Shown here piece by piece: positions 55,745 through 64,000 of a DNA stretch of 64,000 nucleotides. The notes below the pieces were generated by a model. That model was not told the origin of the DNA. It was given only the letters and a program-made list of their open reading frames with translations, and did no database searches. How positions within the stretch are numbered: the stretch's first letter is position 1; the number at the start of each line of letters is the position of its first letter. A program made the position numbers and the translations under genes. This DNA is from Arcanobacterium wilhelmae (GTDB lineage: Bacteria; Actinomycetota; Actinomycetes; Actinomycetales; Actinomycetaceae), in the NCBI RefSeq assembly GCF_029632765.1, contig NZ_CP121247.1:1054001-1118000 (forward strand), given 5' to 3'.

Positions 55745-56506
55745 TTACTCGTCCGACTCCATTTGAGCCGCGATCTCCTCAGGGATATCGAGGTTCGAGT
55801 AGACGTTTTGGATGTCGTCGATATCGTCGAGGGCATCGATCAGGCGAAGCACCTTGTTCGCCGCCTCGACCGAATCCACGCTGACCTTCACGTCCGGCAC
55901 GAACTGGACTTCAGCGGAGTTGTAATCCATGCCAGCTTCCTGCAACGCGCTACGGACGGCAACGAGGTCGTTCGGCGCAGAAATCACCTCGAAAACATCG
56001 CCTTCCTCATTCACTTCCTCAGCACCGGCGTCGAGGACAGCCATGAGGATGTCGTCTTCCGTGTTCCCCTCAGCGGGAACCTCAACAACGCCCTTGCGGT
56101 GGAACATGAACGACACCGAGCCCGGATCCGCGAGGGTGCCGCCGTTGCGGGTCAGGCCAACACGCACGTCCGAGGCTGCGCGGTTACGGTTGTCGGTCAG
56201 ACATTCGATCAGCACGGCAACTCCACCCGAGGCGTAGCCTTCGTACATGATGGTTTCGTAGTTAACGGCATCGGCGCCTTCACCCGAACCACGCTTGACT
56301 GCACGATCGATGTTATCGGCCGGAACCGAGTTCTTCTTCGCCTTCTGGATCGCGTCGAACAGCGTGGGGTTACCAGCGGGATCGCCGCCGCCCGTACGGG
56401 CCGCAACTTCAATGTTCTTGATCAGACGCGCAAACAGCTTGCCGCGCTTGGCATCAATCGCCGCCTTCTTGTGCTTCGTGGTTGCCCACTTTGAGTGTCC
56501 GGACAC
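55745..56506 (-). CDS. YebC/PmpR-family DNA-binding regulatory protein
   Basis: A 253-residue TACO1/YebC-type protein. It starts [36 protein letters not shown] (family signature), then [48 protein letters not shown] and the C-terminal domain. Family members are annotated as transcription regulators, and some act in translation of proline stretches. GTG start at 56506 with AGGAGAATCT. Always linked to ruvC in actinobacteria. A TATTAT hexamer near 56542 (minus) may be its promoter. Confidence 0.95.
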   Translation of the reverse strand: MSGHSKWATTKHKKAAIDAKRGKLFARLIKNIEVAARTGGGDPAGNPTLFDAIQKAKKNSVPADNIDRAVKRGSGEGADAVNYETIMYEGYASGGVAVLIECLTDNRNRAASDVRVGLTRNGGTLADPGSVSFMFHRKGVVEVPAEGNTEDDILMAVLDAGAEEVNEEGDVFEVISAPNDLVAVRSALQEAGMDYNSAEVQFVPDVKVSVDSVEAANKVLRLIDALDDIDDIQNVYSNLDIPEEIAAQMESDE

Positions 56507-56588
56507 AGATTCTCCTTCGTAAGTTCACAAAATTCCGTGTCTATAATAGCGCGTCCTCGCCTCCCGACACCGGTAGCTCGCTCACAGC

Positions 56589-57155
56589 CTACGCTTCCGT
56601 GATCTCCATCACCGTGCCATCCCAGTTGGCCCAACCTCGCGCAAACCCAGCCAAGCCTTCAGGGTAAAACGGCACACCGGCGTCGGCGGACTCTATTTCC
56701 TCCGGCGAAAACCAGGCATAATCGTCAAGAAGTTGTTCCTCCAACGCCGTCAGCGACGTCCCACGCAACTCGTCGATACGCGCACGCTCTTCCTCACTGA
56801 CGTGGAGAATGAAAAACTCTTCATCTTGTTTGCGCGTCTCGAGGGCAAAACGAAACGTGGCGTGGCGAATCAACACCGGGCCCACCAAACGCACCGGGTC
56901 CACCGCGAACCCCGTCTCCTCACGGAGTTCGCGAGCCGCACCGTCGGCAGAGCGCTCCCCCGCCTCGAGCCCACCACCTGGCGTGAACCACCAGCGGTGA
57001 TCAGGATCGTCGAAATCATGGCCGAGAATCAAGAAAATCCGCCCCTGTGGGTCGACGACCACCACGCGCGCCGCCGAACGGTGCGGGAAGCCATCGCCGT
57101 CAAGTGGCCACTCGGCGGCCAACTGCCGTGCACTTTCGTCAGACGTCTCGCTCAA
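56589..57155 (-). CDS. NUDIX hydrolase
   Basis: A 188-residue NUDIX enzyme. The full Nudix box is GGGLEAGERSADGAARELREETG (G-x5-E-x7-R-E-x2-E-E), near residues 60-82. The core reads ARVVVVDPQGRIFLILG, then the box, and AWFSPEEIES downstream. Hydrolyses a nucleoside diphosphate derivative, not identifiable here. A NUDIX gene also lies near pimA in M. tuberculosis. The ATG overlaps the prsW stop by 4 nt. Confidence 0.9.
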   Translation of the reverse strand: MSETSDESARQLAAEWPLDGDGFPHRSAARVVVVDPQGRIFLILGHDFDDPDHRWWFTPGGGLEAGERSADGAARELREETGFAVDPVRLVGPVLIRHATFRFALETRKQDEEFFILHVSEEERARIDELRGTSLTALEEQLLDDYAWFSPEEIESADAGVPFYPEGLAGFARGWANWDGTVMEITEA

Positions 57156-58321
57156 ATGAAGACCTCCCTCAACTTCTGAATATGTGCCAAGTGCTCAGCT
57201 TGCGCCAACTGCACGCTCCGGCGGCTCTCAGTGCCGCGCCGGATCGCCCGCGCCCGAAGATGCCCAAGTTTAAGCAGTTCCCGGTGCATCTGCCGCATCG
57301 CTGCGGCTCCTGAATCCGCAGAATACCCCTTCGCTTGCGCTCGCTTCGCCGCCCATTCCTTCGAACGTCGCCGCTCCGCGAGAGTCATCGTGAATGCCAG
57401 CTCCGTCGCAGCTATCTGCCCGGATTCCACGAACGGCGCTAGCCCGGAACGTACCGACTCTTTCTCTTCACGGTGAGCGTAGAGCACCATCACCACTGCG
57501 ATCAGCGCGATCGGCACCGTATTGAGCAGCTTGTACATGCCATACGTCATCCCGTGCCAGCCAAGCGCATTATTGTTGAGGAAGTGGAACACCCACGCGC
57601 CCACCAGGCCTGGGATCGCCCACACACCCATCATGATCCGCCGCCTGGAATACTCCGCGAACCCCAGAAAAAAGCCGAAAAATGCTGTGTAAGCGTCGTG
57701 CGAAAGTGGCGAATCAAGGAAGCGAACCTGGAACGTGTTCGACAGCGTGGCCGCATACTCGGTGAAATACAAAACATTTTCCGTGAAAGCGAATCCCGCA
57801 CCGATGAGTGCGCCGTACACGATGCCGTCAGCGGGCCCGTTGAAGGCACGCGAAAAAGCCACGAAAATAATCATCACGCCAAGCCCCTTGATGAGCTCCT
57901 CGGACAGTGGCGCTCCGTAGGAGGCCACCCAGGCGGTCACCTCGAACTCGCCGGCACCCTGCGGTAAGAATAGCGGGGCAATCCCCTTTGACCAGGCGTT
58001 CAGGAACAACGCGCCGAAAACCGCAGCGCCACCTCCCCAGGTGAGTGCCACGAAGTAGAGCGCACCGGGCTCGGGCTCCCATGAGTCGATCACCCACACA
58101 AAGACCAGCGTAAATGCCAGCGGAATCAGCGAGATCGCCACCGAACGCGCTACATCCACGTTCGCGGCGTGCGCGAAGAGAACGGGCCATGCCCAGGTAA
58201 GCGCAGCGACCGACGCCAGGACGAGAAGAATGACAACCACGGCATCGCGGGGACGTACCCGCACCGGCGACTTCCACGCTTTACGAACCTCCGGACGCGC
58301 CGGGATGTAGCTACTGATCAT
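57152..58321 (-). CDS. prsW: PrsW-family membrane protease
   Basis: A 389-residue polytopic membrane protein with about eight to nine hydrophobic segments. The PrsW/CAAX-like motifs are present: APLSEELIKGLGVMIIFVAF (EExxK), DGIVYGALIGAGFAFTENVLYF, SHDAYTAFFGFFLGFAEY and AWVFHFLNN. In Bacillus PrsW cleaves an anti-sigma factor, but actinobacterial homologues have no established substrate. The hydrophilic tail of about 90 residues is basic. Sits between a LemA-like gene and a NUDIX gene, overlapping the latter. Confidence 0.9.
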   Translation of the reverse strand: MISSYIPARPEVRKAWKSPVRVRPRDAVVVILLVLASVAALTWAWPVLFAHAANVDVARSVAISLIPLAFTLVFVWVIDSWEPEPGALYFVALTWGGGAAVFGALFLNAWSKGIAPLFLPQGAGEFEVTAWVASYGAPLSEELIKGLGVMIIFVAFSRAFNGPADGIVYGALIGAGFAFTENVLYFTEYAATLSNTFQVRFLDSPLSHDAYTAFFGFFLGFAEYSRRRIMMGVWAIPGLVGAWVFHFLNNNALGWHGMTYGMYKLLNTVPIALIAVVMVLYAHREEKESVRSGLAPFVESGQIAATELAFTMTLAERRRSKEWAAKRAQAKGYSADSGAAAMRQMHRELLKLGHLRARAIRRGTESRRSVQLAQAEHLAHIQKLREVFI

Positions 58322-58330
58322 GGCACCGCC

Positions 58331-58867
58331 TTACTCATCATCGATATCGACAGTGACGGGTGCGGGCGCTGAGCCGTGCAGGTGGAATACACGAACAAGC
58401 AGGTTTCCTCGTACTTTTCGCGCACGCGAGACTTTCGAATTGTGGAACCTACGTGCCATCCTCACGCGGTCGCGCGCCTGTTCAAGCGGCGCGATCGAAG
58501 TGTCGAGCTCGTCGACAGTGAGCCGCAGCGCCCGTGACAGTTCCGATTCCAGGGCCAGCCGGTTAGCCGACGTCGGTGGCTGGGCGCCGTCGATCGAGAT
58601 CGCGTCCAGCCCGTCGTCAACGATCGGAAACATCGTGGCGTCAAGGACGTTCGTGGCGGCGTCGGCGAGGACCATCGCGCCGGCGATGTCCAGTTGCCCG
58701 GATTGCGCAGCGGTGAGCGCCGCGTGCGCGCGTTCATTGAGGGCGTTTTCGAGCACGCGCCGGCTTCGAGTGACGGCGCGGTTGAGGTTATCGAGTTTGC
58801 GGGCGCGGAACACGACGGCGACCGCGAGGACGACGACGATGACGGCGATCGCAATGAGCCACTTCAT
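58331..58867 (-). CDS. LemA-like membrane-anchored helical protein
   Basis: A 178-residue protein: one N-terminal transmembrane helix (MKWLIAIAVIVVVLAVAVVF), then a long helical region and the C-terminal segment ARRFHNSKVSRARKVRGNLLVRVFHLHG, resembling the ARRxYN signature of LemA proteins. Function unknown. Start at ATG 58867, overlapping the pimA stop by 4 nt. A longer upstream frame inside pimA is not conserved. Confidence 0.72.
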   Translation of the reverse strand: MKWLIAIAVIVVVLAVAVVFRARKLDNLNRAVTRSRRVLENALNERAHAALTAAQSGQLDIAGAMVLADAATNVLDATMFPIVDDGLDAISIDGAQPPTSANRLALESELSRALRLTVDELDTSIAPLEQARDRVRMARRFHNSKVSRARKVRGNLLVRVFHLHGSAPAPVTVDIDDE

Positions 58868-59988
58868 GGGCGAGTCTTCCCTTCTGCCGAGGCGATCGCG
58901 GTGTCGTACACCGAGAGAATTTGGGACGCAACGGAGGACCAGTCGTAGCGCCATGCCTCCGCTTTCGCAGCCTCGGCAATCGAGGCACGCTGGGCAGGAG
59001 CGGCGAGAGCCTCGACGAGAACCCGTGCGAGATCGGCACTGTTCTCGTTCGCAAAGTGCGCACCGAATTCGCCCTCGCCAAGGACAGCCCGGAAGGCTGG
59101 AATATCCGAAGCGACGATGAAGGCTCCGGCGCTCATCGCCTCCACGAGGATGATGCCGAAGGACTCGCCTCCCGTGTTGGGCGCAATGTACGCATCCACG
59201 GACGCAAGGAGCGCCGCTTTGTCCGCGTCGGAGACGGGGCCAAGGAACGTGACGGCGTCGCGATCCGATCCGAACAGCTCGGCGGCGGCGTCGGAGTCGC
59301 CTTTACCCGCAACGAACAGACGCACGCCCGGGAAACGCGCCCGCACCTGCGAGAACGCTCCAGCAAGCACACCGAGCCCCTTGCGCGGCTCGTCGATGCG
59401 GCCAAGGAAGGCGAGCGTTGGCTCGGTAGAAGAACCAGTGAAGCGCTGGTCACGCTCCGCCTCCAGATCGCGCACGAACACTCCGTTGGGGATCACCCAG
59501 GCGTCGCCGCCGAGGTGCTGAACCATCGTGCGCCGCGCCTCCTGCGAAACGGCGATACGGGCCTCAATCTTGTCCAGGAGCGGCACAATGAACGGCGAAG
59601 CCAGAGCGAGCATGCGCGATGTGTCCATCGCCGTGTGGAACGTCGCCACCACCGGGCACGATGCGCTCATCAGCGCCAGCATCGACACTGACGGCGTGAA
59701 CGGCTCATGCACGTGGAGCACATCGAATTCGCCGTCGCGCAGCCAGGTACGCACGCGGTGGTTGACTTTCGGGCCGAACGCGAGGCGCGCCACGGACCCG
59801 TTGTATTTGATCGGGATCGCACTTCCCGCGCTAACGACGAAGGGCTCGAGTTCGGCGTCGGGGCCGGCGGGCGCGATGACGGACACTTCGTGGCCACGCG
59901 CGATCAGTTCCTTCGCAAGGTCGCGAATATGGAACTGCACTCCCCCGGGAACGTCCCAGGAGTAGCCGCATGCGATGCCGATCTTCAA
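58864..59988 (-). CDS. pimA: Phosphatidylinositol alpha-mannosyltransferase PimA
   Basis: A 374-residue GT-B, GT4-family glycosyltransferase that adds the first mannose to phosphatidylinositol on the cytoplasmic leaflet. The acceptor side shows GIACGYSWDVPGGVQFHIRDLAKEL with the Gly-Gly loop and HEPFTPSVSMLAL; the donor side shows AFLGRIDEPRKGLGVL and the E-x7-E motif ESFGIILVE. Placed downstream of patA and pgsA, as in mycobacteria. Indicates that this organism makes PIM-type or related mannosylated lipids. Confidence 0.94.
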   Translation of the reverse strand: MKIGIACGYSWDVPGGVQFHIRDLAKELIARGHEVSVIAPAGPDAELEPFVVSAGSAIPIKYNGSVARLAFGPKVNHRVRTWLRDGEFDVLHVHEPFTPSVSMLALMSASCPVVATFHTAMDTSRMLALASPFIVPLLDKIEARIAVSQEARRTMVQHLGGDAWVIPNGVFVRDLEAERDQRFTGSSTEPTLAFLGRIDEPRKGLGVLAGAFSQVRARFPGVRLFVAGKGDSDAAAELFGSDRDAVTFLGPVSDADKAALLASVDAYIAPNTGGESFGIILVEAMSAGAFIVASDIPAFRAVLGEGEFGAHFANENSADLARVLVEALAAPAQRASIAEAAKAEAWRYDWSSVASQILSVYDTAIASAEGKTRP

Positions 59989-60944
59989 CGTTCCCTCTCT
60001 TCTTCTCGTGCGTGACGCCGGGCGAGCCGGGCCTGGTCTAAGTCTTCCACAAACACTTTCTGGAGCATATGCCAGTTTTCTTCGCGGCCGGGCAAGTACG
60101 CACCGACGGCGTCCATCCAGGCCTGGTTCATGCGGGCAAGGTCTGTTTTTTCGTCGAGGGCGAAGTTCGGCTCGATCGACTCTCCGACGACGATGTGGAT
60201 TCCTGCGGACGTACCGGCCCGACGTCGGCGCGCACGATCCGCGATACGTTCCGATTCGATGAACACGGGAAACATTGGCACGCGACGCCGGCGCGCGAGG
60301 AGCGCCGCGCCGACCGCTACCCTGATTGGCCGACCGAGCAGATTGACCTCGATGCCTTGAGCCGACAGATCACGATCACACAGAAGTGGCACGAATGTTG
60401 GACGCGCCATATCGGCTTCGAGGGAGTGAATCGCACCTTGTCCCTTGACGCCGTGGTAGATCGTCATTCCCATGTTTCGCCGAAGATCAAGGAAATAGTT
60501 GGCTACTTCGGGCGGCTCCAGTTTTTCCGCGATGGTGTGAACGGGGGCAAGGTTGCGCGTGGCCCATGCACCGGCGAGGTCCCAGTTTCCCATATGAAGC
60601 AAAGCCGCGGGGATGGCCACTCCTGAGTTGAGGTACGCGGTGAGGCGTTCCTTGCCGGAGATTCGCACGCGTGCGTCGATCTGTTCGCCGCTTAGGTGCG
60701 GCAAGCGGAAGATCTCATAGTAGTAGGCCATATAGGAGGCCATCGCACGTCCACCGCGGGCGCGCTGTGCGAGCTGCGAGCTGAGCGGACGGATGCGTTG
60801 GAGGTTACGCCTCAGCTGGCGGGCGCCGGCCATGTTTGACCAGCCGATGAGCCTGCCGGCAAACCGCGCAGTGAAACGCCCGAGCGGCTCGGGGATCACC
60901 CGAGCCGCTCGGGTCGCACGCTCGAATACTTTAACGCTCGCCAC
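59985..60944 (-). CDS. patA: Phosphatidylinositol mannoside acyltransferase (PatA-like)
   Basis: A 319-residue LPLAT/HtrB-type acyltransferase. The catalytic HxxxxD motif is HMGNWD near residue 126, and the downstream LLCDRDLSAQGIEVNLLGRPIRVAVGAALLA provides the acyl-acceptor groove. In mycobacteria PatA acylates the mannose of PIM1. GTG start at 60944, overlapping the pgsA 3' end by 14 nt; GGCGG lies 5 nt upstream. The arginine-rich C-terminus could aid membrane contact. Confidence 0.92.
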   Translation of the reverse strand: MASVKVFERATRAARVIPEPLGRFTARFAGRLIGWSNMAGARQLRRNLQRIRPLSSQLAQRARGGRAMASYMAYYYEIFRLPHLSGEQIDARVRISGKERLTAYLNSGVAIPAALLHMGNWDLAGAWATRNLAPVHTIAEKLEPPEVANYFLDLRRNMGMTIYHGVKGQGAIHSLEADMARPTFVPLLCDRDLSAQGIEVNLLGRPIRVAVGAALLARRRRVPMFPVFIESERIADRARRRRAGTSAGIHIVVGESIEPNFALDEKTDLARMNQAWMDAVGAYLPGREENWHMLQKVFVEDLDQARLARRHAREEERER

Positions 60945-61575
60945 GTTTTCCGCCCGCGGCCTCCTCGGCCAAAATCTGGGAACGCACGTACATCATGCGC
61001 TGGCCAACCGTGAAAAGTGAAGCGGCCGCGATGAGCCACATCCCGGCCACGAACAGCCAGTGGCCGAACAAGAGCGAAAGGATCAGTGTGACGCCGACCG
61101 CCACCAAGCGATCCGCTCGCTCTGCCAGCCCGACGTCGGCCTTCTTCCCGATCGCCTCCGCACGCGAACGCGCATACGGCACGATTGACCCGATCAGCCC
61201 CGCTGCGATCGCACCTGCGATCCCCCACGGCCGCGCACCGGCGTCGGCGTGCAGGTACGCCCACATCGCGAGCGAACCAAAGATCGCGCCGTCAGCGAAG
61301 CGGTCCATCGTCGAGTCCAGGAATGCTCCCCAAGCGGAGGCCGTGCCCGTCGCTCGCGCGATCTGGCCGTCGAGGTTATCGAAAATCACCAGGATCGTGG
61401 TGACCACAATCCCCCAGATGAGATGGTTCGTGGTGAAGAATGCCAGCGCCGACGCCGACGTGGCAATTCCGCCCACCAACGTGGCCGTGTTCGCCGAAAT
61501 TCCGAGTTTCACCGCCGCCCGCGCAAACGGTCCAAAGATCACCTGCGCGAGCGGACGGCCACTGCGAGAAAGCAT
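60931..61575 (-). CDS. pgsA: Phosphatidylinositol phosphate synthase (CDP-alcohol phosphatidyltransferase)
   Basis: A 214-residue integral membrane enzyme with about six hydrophobic segments. The CDP-alcohol motif D-x2-D-G-x2-A-R-x8-G-x3-D-x3-D is complete in DNLDGQIARATGTASAWGAFLDSTMD. The actinobacterial version joins CDP-diacylglycerol to inositol 1-phosphate. Start at ATG 61575 (MLSRSGRPLAQ) after GGAAG; 10 nt from thrS. First committed gene for the PimA-PatA steps that follow. Confidence 0.93.
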   Translation of the reverse strand: MLSRSGRPLAQVIFGPFARAAVKLGISANTATLVGGIATSASALAFFTTNHLIWGIVVTTILVIFDNLDGQIARATGTASAWGAFLDSTMDRFADGAIFGSLAMWAYLHADAGARPWGIAGAIAAGLIGSIVPYARSRAEAIGKKADVGLAERADRLVAVGVTLILSLLFGHWLFVAGMWLIAAASLFTVGQRMMYVRSQILAEEAAGGKRGER

Positions 61576-61585
61576 GCGCGCTTCC

Positions 61586-63586
61586 TTACTGGTTCTCGTG
61601 CGAGTCGATTGCCGAAACGATGCGCTCCACGGCCTCGTCGATTGCGATGCCGTTGTGCTGGGAACCATCTCGCAGGCGGAATGACACGGCACCAGCCTCA
61701 GCATCCTCGCCACCGGCAATCAGCACGAACGGGATCTTTTCCTTCGAGGCGTTGCGGATCTTCTTCGGGAAACGATCGTCGGAGGTATCGACTTCCACTC
61801 GCACGCCCTTCGCGCGCAACTTCGCAGCAACATCCTCCAGGTAGCCGACGAACGGCTCCGCCACCGGGATGCAACGCACCTGAACCGGGGCGAGCCACGC
61901 CGGGAATGCGCCCGCATAGTGCTCGGTAAGAACGCCGAAGAAGCGCTCGATCGAGCCGAAGAGAGCGCGGTGGATCATCACCGGGCGCTGGCGCGAGCCG
62001 TCCGGAGCCGTGTACTCGAGTTCGAAACGCTCCGGTAGGTTGAAATCGAGCTGGATCGTGGACATCTGCCAGGTGCGGCCCAGGGCGTCACGCGCCTGAA
62101 CCGAGATCTTCGGGCCGTAGAACGCCGCGCCCTCCGGATCTGGAACCAGATCGAGGCCGGACGCATCCGCCACTTCCTGCAGGGTGCGGGTGGCTTCCTC
62201 CCAGATCTCGTCGTCGCCAACGAACTTCTTGGGATCCTTGGTGGACAGCTCAAGATAGAAATCGTCCAGACCGTAATCCTTGAGCAGCGAGAGCACGAAA
62301 TCGAGGAGCGAGGTGAGCTCGTCCTTCATCTGCTCGCGGGTGCAGTAAATGTGGGCGTCGTCCTGCGTGAAGCCACGTGCACGGGTCAAGCCGTGGATCA
62401 CGCCCGACTTCTCGTTGCGGTAGACGGTACCGAACTCGAACAGGCGCAGCGGAAGTTCACGGTAGGAGCGTCCACGGCCGCGGTAGATGAGGTTGTGCAT
62501 CGGGCAGTTCATTGGCTTGAGGTAGTAATCCGCGCCCTGCTTGGTGATGTTGCCCTCGGTGTCGCGCTCTTCGTCCATGTGCATCGGAGGATACATACCG
62601 TCCGCGTAGAAGGAGAGGTGGCCGGACACCTCGAAGAGGTTCTGCTTGGTGATGTGCGGGGTGTTCACAAAGGAGTAGCCTGCCTCGAGGTGCCGCTTGC
62701 GCGAGTAGTTCTCCATCTCCATGCGGATGATTCCACCCTTGGGGTGGAACACTGCCAGTCCGGAGCCGATCTCGTCCGGGAACGAGAACAGATCGAGCTC
62801 GGCGCCGAGCTTGCGGTGATCGCGGCGCTCCGCTTCCTTGATGCGCTCTTGGTAGGCAACCAGTTCGTCCTTCGTGGGCCATGCGGTGCCGTAAATGCGC
62901 TGGAGTGAATCGTTATTCTGATCCCCGCGCCAGTAGGCGGCCGAGGAACGCGTAAGCGCAAAACCGTTGCCGATGAGCTTGGTGGACGGCAGGTGCGGGC
63001 CGCGGCACAGATCGCTCCACACGGTTTCGCCCTTGCGGTTCACGTTGTCGTACATGGTGAGCTCGCCGCCGCCCACCTCGATCGAGGCGCCATCGGCGTG
63101 AGAATCGTGATCGCCCTTGAGGGAAACGAGTTCGATCTTGTACGGCTGATCCGTCAGCTCACCGAGCGCCTCCTCTTCAGAAACAGCGCGGCGCACGAAG
63201 CGCTGGCCTTCCTTGACGATGCGCTTCATATCCTTTTCGAGGTCCTTGAGCATCTCCGGAGTGACCGACGGGATGTTGCCAAAGTCGTAGTAGAAGCCGT
63301 CCGTGATGAACGGGCCAATGCCCAGGTTCACTTCAGGGAACTTGTTCTGAACAGCCTGCGCGAGCACGTGCGTGGTGGAGTGGCGAAGAATGTTCAGGCC
63401 ATCTTCGGAGGCGATATCCACACCTTCGATTGTTGCGCCGTCCAGCCCCTCGAGCGACGTGTACAGATCCTTGAGCGTCCCATTCACGCGGATCGCCACA
63501 ATATTCTTCTGCCCCTCGAAGAGGTCTGCACCGGTCATTCCCTGCGAAATCTCGTGAGACTGCCCGTCCAACATGATGTGTGCCAA
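61586..63586 (-). CDS. thrS: Threonyl-tRNA synthetase
   Basis: A 666-residue class II synthetase with TGS domain ([17 protein letters not shown]), SAD editing domain (HVLAQAVQ..., [11 protein letters not shown]), catalytic core with the zinc Cys in [28 protein letters not shown], and the anticodon-binding domain. Start taken as TTG 63586 ([11 protein letters not shown]): AGGAGG sits exactly 6 nt before it. An ATG four codons later has weaker spacing. Heads the thrS-pgsA-patA-pimA operon; the HIT-family gene usual between thrS and pgsA is missing. Confidence 0.97.
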   Translation of the reverse strand: MAHIMLDGQSHEISQGMTGADLFEGQKNIVAIRVNGTLKDLYTSLEGLDGATIEGVDIASEDGLNILRHSTTHVLAQAVQNKFPEVNLGIGPFITDGFYYDFGNIPSVTPEMLKDLEKDMKRIVKEGQRFVRRAVSEEEALGELTDQPYKIELVSLKGDHDSHADGASIEVGGGELTMYDNVNRKGETVWSDLCRGPHLPSTKLIGNGFALTRSSAAYWRGDQNNDSLQRIYGTAWPTKDELVAYQERIKEAERRDHRKLGAELDLFSFPDEIGSGLAVFHPKGGIIRMEMENYSRKRHLEAGYSFVNTPHITKQNLFEVSGHLSFYADGMYPPMHMDEERDTEGNITKQGADYYLKPMNCPMHNLIYRGRGRSYRELPLRLFEFGTVYRNEKSGVIHGLTRARGFTQDDAHIYCTREQMKDELTSLLDFVLSLLKDYGLDDFYLELSTKDPKKFVGDDEIWEEATRTLQEVADASGLDLVPDPEGAAFYGPKISVQARDALGRTWQMSTIQLDFNLPERFELEYTAPDGSRQRPVMIHRALFGSIERFFGVLTEHYAGAFPAWLAPVQVRCIPVAEPFVGYLEDVAAKLRAKGVRVEVDTSDDRFPKKIRNASKEKIPFVLIAGGEDAEAGAVSFRLRDGSQHNGIAIDEAVERIVSAIDSHENQ

Positions 63587-63815
63587 TGGATTCCTCCTGG
63601 TAAAGCCCCACGCCATACCGGGGCGCCGGGCATTTTTGTGATAGCGAAACTATCCTACCTGCTGAGCTGCGACATCGGCGCTTCACCTCCCGCGCGCTTG
63701 CTCACCTTTTCGCGAAACCCGCGCACCGACGTCGCGAACGTGGCTCCCGACGTCGGTGCCACCCGAGCCTGCGTCCCACCTGCACACGCTCGCGAAAACG
63801 CGTTACTCTTTCCTC
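63587..63815. promoter_or_regulatory. Divergent region thrS / L-serine dehydratase with inverted repeat
   Basis: 229 nt. A perfect 12-bp inverted repeat (63723-63734 and 63748-63759, 13-nt spacer) lies 57-93 nt before the sdaA start and could be an operator. TACTCT at 63804-63809 is 6 nt before that ATG, fitting a leaderless promoter. On the minus strand TAGGAT near 63656 may serve thrS. No T-box is evident. Confidence 0.4.
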
Positions 63816-64000
63816 ATGGCTTTGAGCGTTTTCGATCTGTTTTCTATTGGCATTGGCCCGTCGTCTTCGCACACGGTTGGCCCGATGCGCGCGGCCGCGA
63901 TGTTCCTGGAGTCGCTGGGCGATCTGACGCAGGTGGAGCGCGTGGAGTGCCGCCTGTACGGCTCGCTCGGCGCAACGGGAGTTGGCCACGCTACCGATAA
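63816..64000 (+). CDS. sdaA: L-serine dehydratase, N-terminal part (3' end beyond the window)
   Basis: 61 codons from ATG 63816 to the right edge: [24 protein letters not shown] is the signature of single-chain iron-sulfur L-serine ammonia-lyases, which convert serine to pyruvate and ammonia. The frame continues [14 protein letters not shown], matching the family. No Shine-Dalgarno; likely leaderless from TACTCT at 63804-63809. Confidence 0.92.
   Translation, partial: MALSVFDLFSIGIGPSSSHTVGPMRAAAMFLESLGDLTQVERVECRLYGSLGATGVGHATD

Noticed and set aside
63587..63815. T-box leader for thrS
   Set aside because: The region is too short and lacks the T-box AGGGUGG-type sequence and specifier stem; it only holds a probable promoter and an inverted repeat.
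1..64000. CRISPR arrays, tRNA or rRNA genes, IS elements and prophage
   Set aside because: No regularly spaced repeats, cloverleaf sequences, transposase or phage genes were found; nearly all DNA is covered by conserved housekeeping genes.

Overview
This window is a stretch of core chromosome from a high-G+C Gram-positive bacterium (Actinomycetota). Almost every block keeps the gene order known from Mycobacterium and Streptomyces: pafB-pafC-helY; rpe-rsmB-fmt-priA-metK-coaBC-rpoZ-gmk-mihF; nusB-efp-aroB-aroK-aroC-prepilin peptidase-aroE-mltG-ruvX-alaS-rpsD-rarA; aspS; hisS-MBL-rel-apt-secF-secD-yajC; ruvB-ruvA-ruvC-yebC; pimA-patA-pgsA-thrS. The actinobacteria-only proteins mIHF, PafBC, PimA/PatA and a helicase-deficient PriA support the assignment. 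The compact genome, moderate G+C by eye and lack of pafA, riboflavin-biosynthesis and pdxST genes at their usual places suggest a host-associated member of Actinomycetaceae (Trueperella/Arcanobacterium-like). That family call is inference. There are no rRNA or tRNA genes, IS elements, prophages or CRISPR arrays.

Layout. 1-4655 (minus): helY (cut by the left edge), a small TatA-like membrane protein, pafC and pafB, all joined by 4-nt overlaps, with a DUF3866 gene divergent at 4679. 5876-7759 (minus): a riboflavin ABC importer (ribX-ribY) under a complete FMN riboswitch. 7847-18130 (minus): rpe to efp, covering translation initiation, one-carbon metabolism, CoA, nucleotide and nucleoid-protein genes. 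18224-22780: a shikimate cluster with an aroK-aroB fusion, a decayed second kinase domain and an AroE-like protein without catalytic residues. 22777-29531: mltG, ruvX, alaS, rpsD and rarA. 29651-39315 mixes strands: an MmpL transporter, GNAT, aspS, a formate/nitrite channel, an MFS exporter and a DEAD-box RNA helicase.

39383-44770 (minus): tandem dynamin-like GTPases, hisS and a metallo-beta-lactamase hydrolase. 44883-46903 (plus): a DUF349 protein and an AbiEi-like orphan overlapping the 3' end of rel. 46840-53160: rel-apt-secF-secD-yajC. 53378-56506: ruvB-ruvA-ruvC-yebC, with a LexA-type SOS box ahead of ruvA. 56589-63586: NUDIX-PrsW-LemA-like genes feeding into the phosphatidylinositol-mannoside operon pimA-patA-pgsA and then thrS. 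63816 to the right edge: the start of L-serine dehydratase.

The main points of interest are: an FMN-riboswitch importer where riboflavin synthesis genes usually lie; two catalytically degenerate shikimate-pathway paralogues kept in place; a perfect 20-bp inverted repeat inside the priA coding sequence; the tandem dynamin-like GTPases; an SOS box overlapping the ruvAB promoter; and repeated leaderless-promoter geometry (a -10 hexamer 6-7 nt before the start codon). I found no clearly new multi-gene defence or biosynthetic system.
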